From the NCBI GenBank assembly GCA_025351145.1, contig JANXWM010000160.1:1-6573 (forward strand): a stretch of DNA of 6,573 bases. Reading direction: 5' to 3'. A program made the position numbers and the translations under genes. Below the pieces are notes generated by a model that made no database searches, was not told the origin of the DNA, and was given only the letters and a program-made list of their open reading frames with translations. How positions within the stretch are numbered: position 1 is the first letter of the stretch; each line of letters starts with the position of its first letter. Shown here piece after piece: positions 5,985 to 6,573 of this stretch. The stretch comes from Chitinophagaceae bacterium (GTDB lineage Bacteria; Bacteroidota; Bacteroidia; Chitinophagales; Chitinophagaceae).

Positions 5985-6573
5985 ATGCCAAAAGATAATT
6001 CCATACAATCTGTTCTTATAGTTGGTTCAGGCCCCATCATTATTGGGCAGGCCTGCGAATTTGATTATTCAGGCTCGCAGGCTGCACGCAGCCTGCGGGA
6101 AGAGGGCATAAGGGTTACGCTGATCAACAGCAACCCCGCCACTATTATGACTGACCCGATGATGGCTGATAAAGTGTACCTGTTGCCGCTTACGATTGAA
6201 AGCATAGAACAGATACTGGAAGAATGCCAGATTGATGCTGTGCTGCCTACCATGGGCGGACAAACCGCGCTGAACCTTTGCAAAGAGGCCGATGAACTGG
6301 GCATTTGGGAAAAATATAATGTGCGCATGATTGGTGTAGATGTGGCCGCCATTGATCTTGCCGAAGACCGCGAACAGTTTCGTCAGTTGATGATTAATAT
6401 TGGTATTGCCGTTGCACCAAGCCGCGTTGCCAACAGCTTTCTGGAAGGAAAAGAATTTGCGCAGGAGATTGGTTTTCCGTTGGTCATTCGTCCATCGTTT
6501 ACATTGGGCGGTACCGGTGGCGGTTTTGTACACAGCAAAGATGAATTAGACGAAGCATTGCAGCGCGGTCTGC
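5985..6573 (+). CDS. carB: Carbamoyl-phosphate synthase large subunit (N-terminal part, cut by window edge)
   Basis: CarB makes carbamoyl phosphate from bicarbonate, ammonia (from glutamine via CarA) and two ATP, feeding pyrimidine and arginine synthesis in the cytoplasm. About 196 of the usual roughly 1,070 residues are present, covering the pre-ATP-grasp domain and the start of the first (carboxy-phosphate) ATP-grasp domain. Visible motifs are GSGPIIIGQACEFDYSG (14-30), NSNPATIMTDP (48-58), LPTMGGQTALN (86-96), EDR (127-129) and IRPSFTLGGTGGG (168-180). Arg129 and Arg169, ATP-site residues of the E. coli enzyme, fall at the same numbers here, so there are no indels up to that point. The frame is open to the right edge with no stop. 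ATG 5985 begins MPKDNSIQSVLIVGSGP, in line with family N termini. Upstream is the divergent ABC operon, not carA, so carA is not immediately before it in this genome. Confidence 0.97.
   Translation, partial: MPKDNSIQSVLIVGSGPIIIGQACEFDYSGSQAARSLREEGIRVTLINSNPATIMTDPMMADKVYLLPLTIESIEQILEECQIDAVLPTMGGQTALNLCKEADELGIWEKYNVRMIGVDVAAIDLAEDREQFRQLMINIGIAVAPSRVANSFLEGKEFAQEIGFPLVIRPSFTLGGTGGGFVHSKDELDEALQRGL

Noticed and set aside
6065..6533. Two minus-strand frames of 95 and 154 codons
   Set aside because: They are antisense to carB, whose motifs are unmistakable and which runs off the window edge.

Overview
The window looks like chromosomal DNA of a Bacteroidota species, most likely Chitinophagaceae or a close relative (inference). 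The reasons are a single-chain, alpha2-type glycyl-tRNA synthetase, no Shine-Dalgarno sequences before the starts, -7 boxes of the Bacteroidota type (TAnnTTTG) just before glyS and carB, a moderate-to-low GC content, and intergenic inverted repeats of a kind common in this phylum.

Layout. Bases 1-176 hold a possible 3' end of an unrecognised plus-strand gene whose last codons lie in a repeat half-element. At 218-943 (+) is a ferredoxin-NADP reductase-type flavoprotein. It converges, with a 6-bp gap, on a small membrane-anchored coiled-coil protein at 950-1225 (-). Glycyl-tRNA synthetase follows at 1330-2805 (-). An inverted-repeat element fills most of the gap at 2806-3077. A three-gene minus-strand cluster comes next, in transcription order: ABC ATPase (5587-4652), ABC-2 permease (4674-3799) and a LolA-like secreted protein (3773-3078). 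The first two overlap by 23 bp and the third follows after 25 bp, so they are probably one operon. A second, longer inverted-repeat element lies at 5679-5920, between the divergent ABC operon and carB. The 5' third or less of carB (large subunit of carbamoyl-phosphate synthase) runs off the right edge from 5985 (+).

How the genes work together. ATPase, permease and LolA-like protein probably form one envelope-related export or lipoprotein-handling unit. The other genes (FNR-type reductase, glyS, carB) are unrelated housekeeping functions. No phage, IS transposase, CRISPR array, tRNA or rRNA was seen.

The most interesting content is the repeat family. Three copies share a core (GTGCGACGCAA), a conserved internal block exactly 12 nt inside the arm and a conserved flank about 13 nt outside it. 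Two copies form full inverted repeats with different centres. The centre of the second is a separate, perfect 17-bp palindrome with a 1-nt loop. I see no undescribed protein system; the genes are ordinary and the possible novelty is in these non-coding elements.
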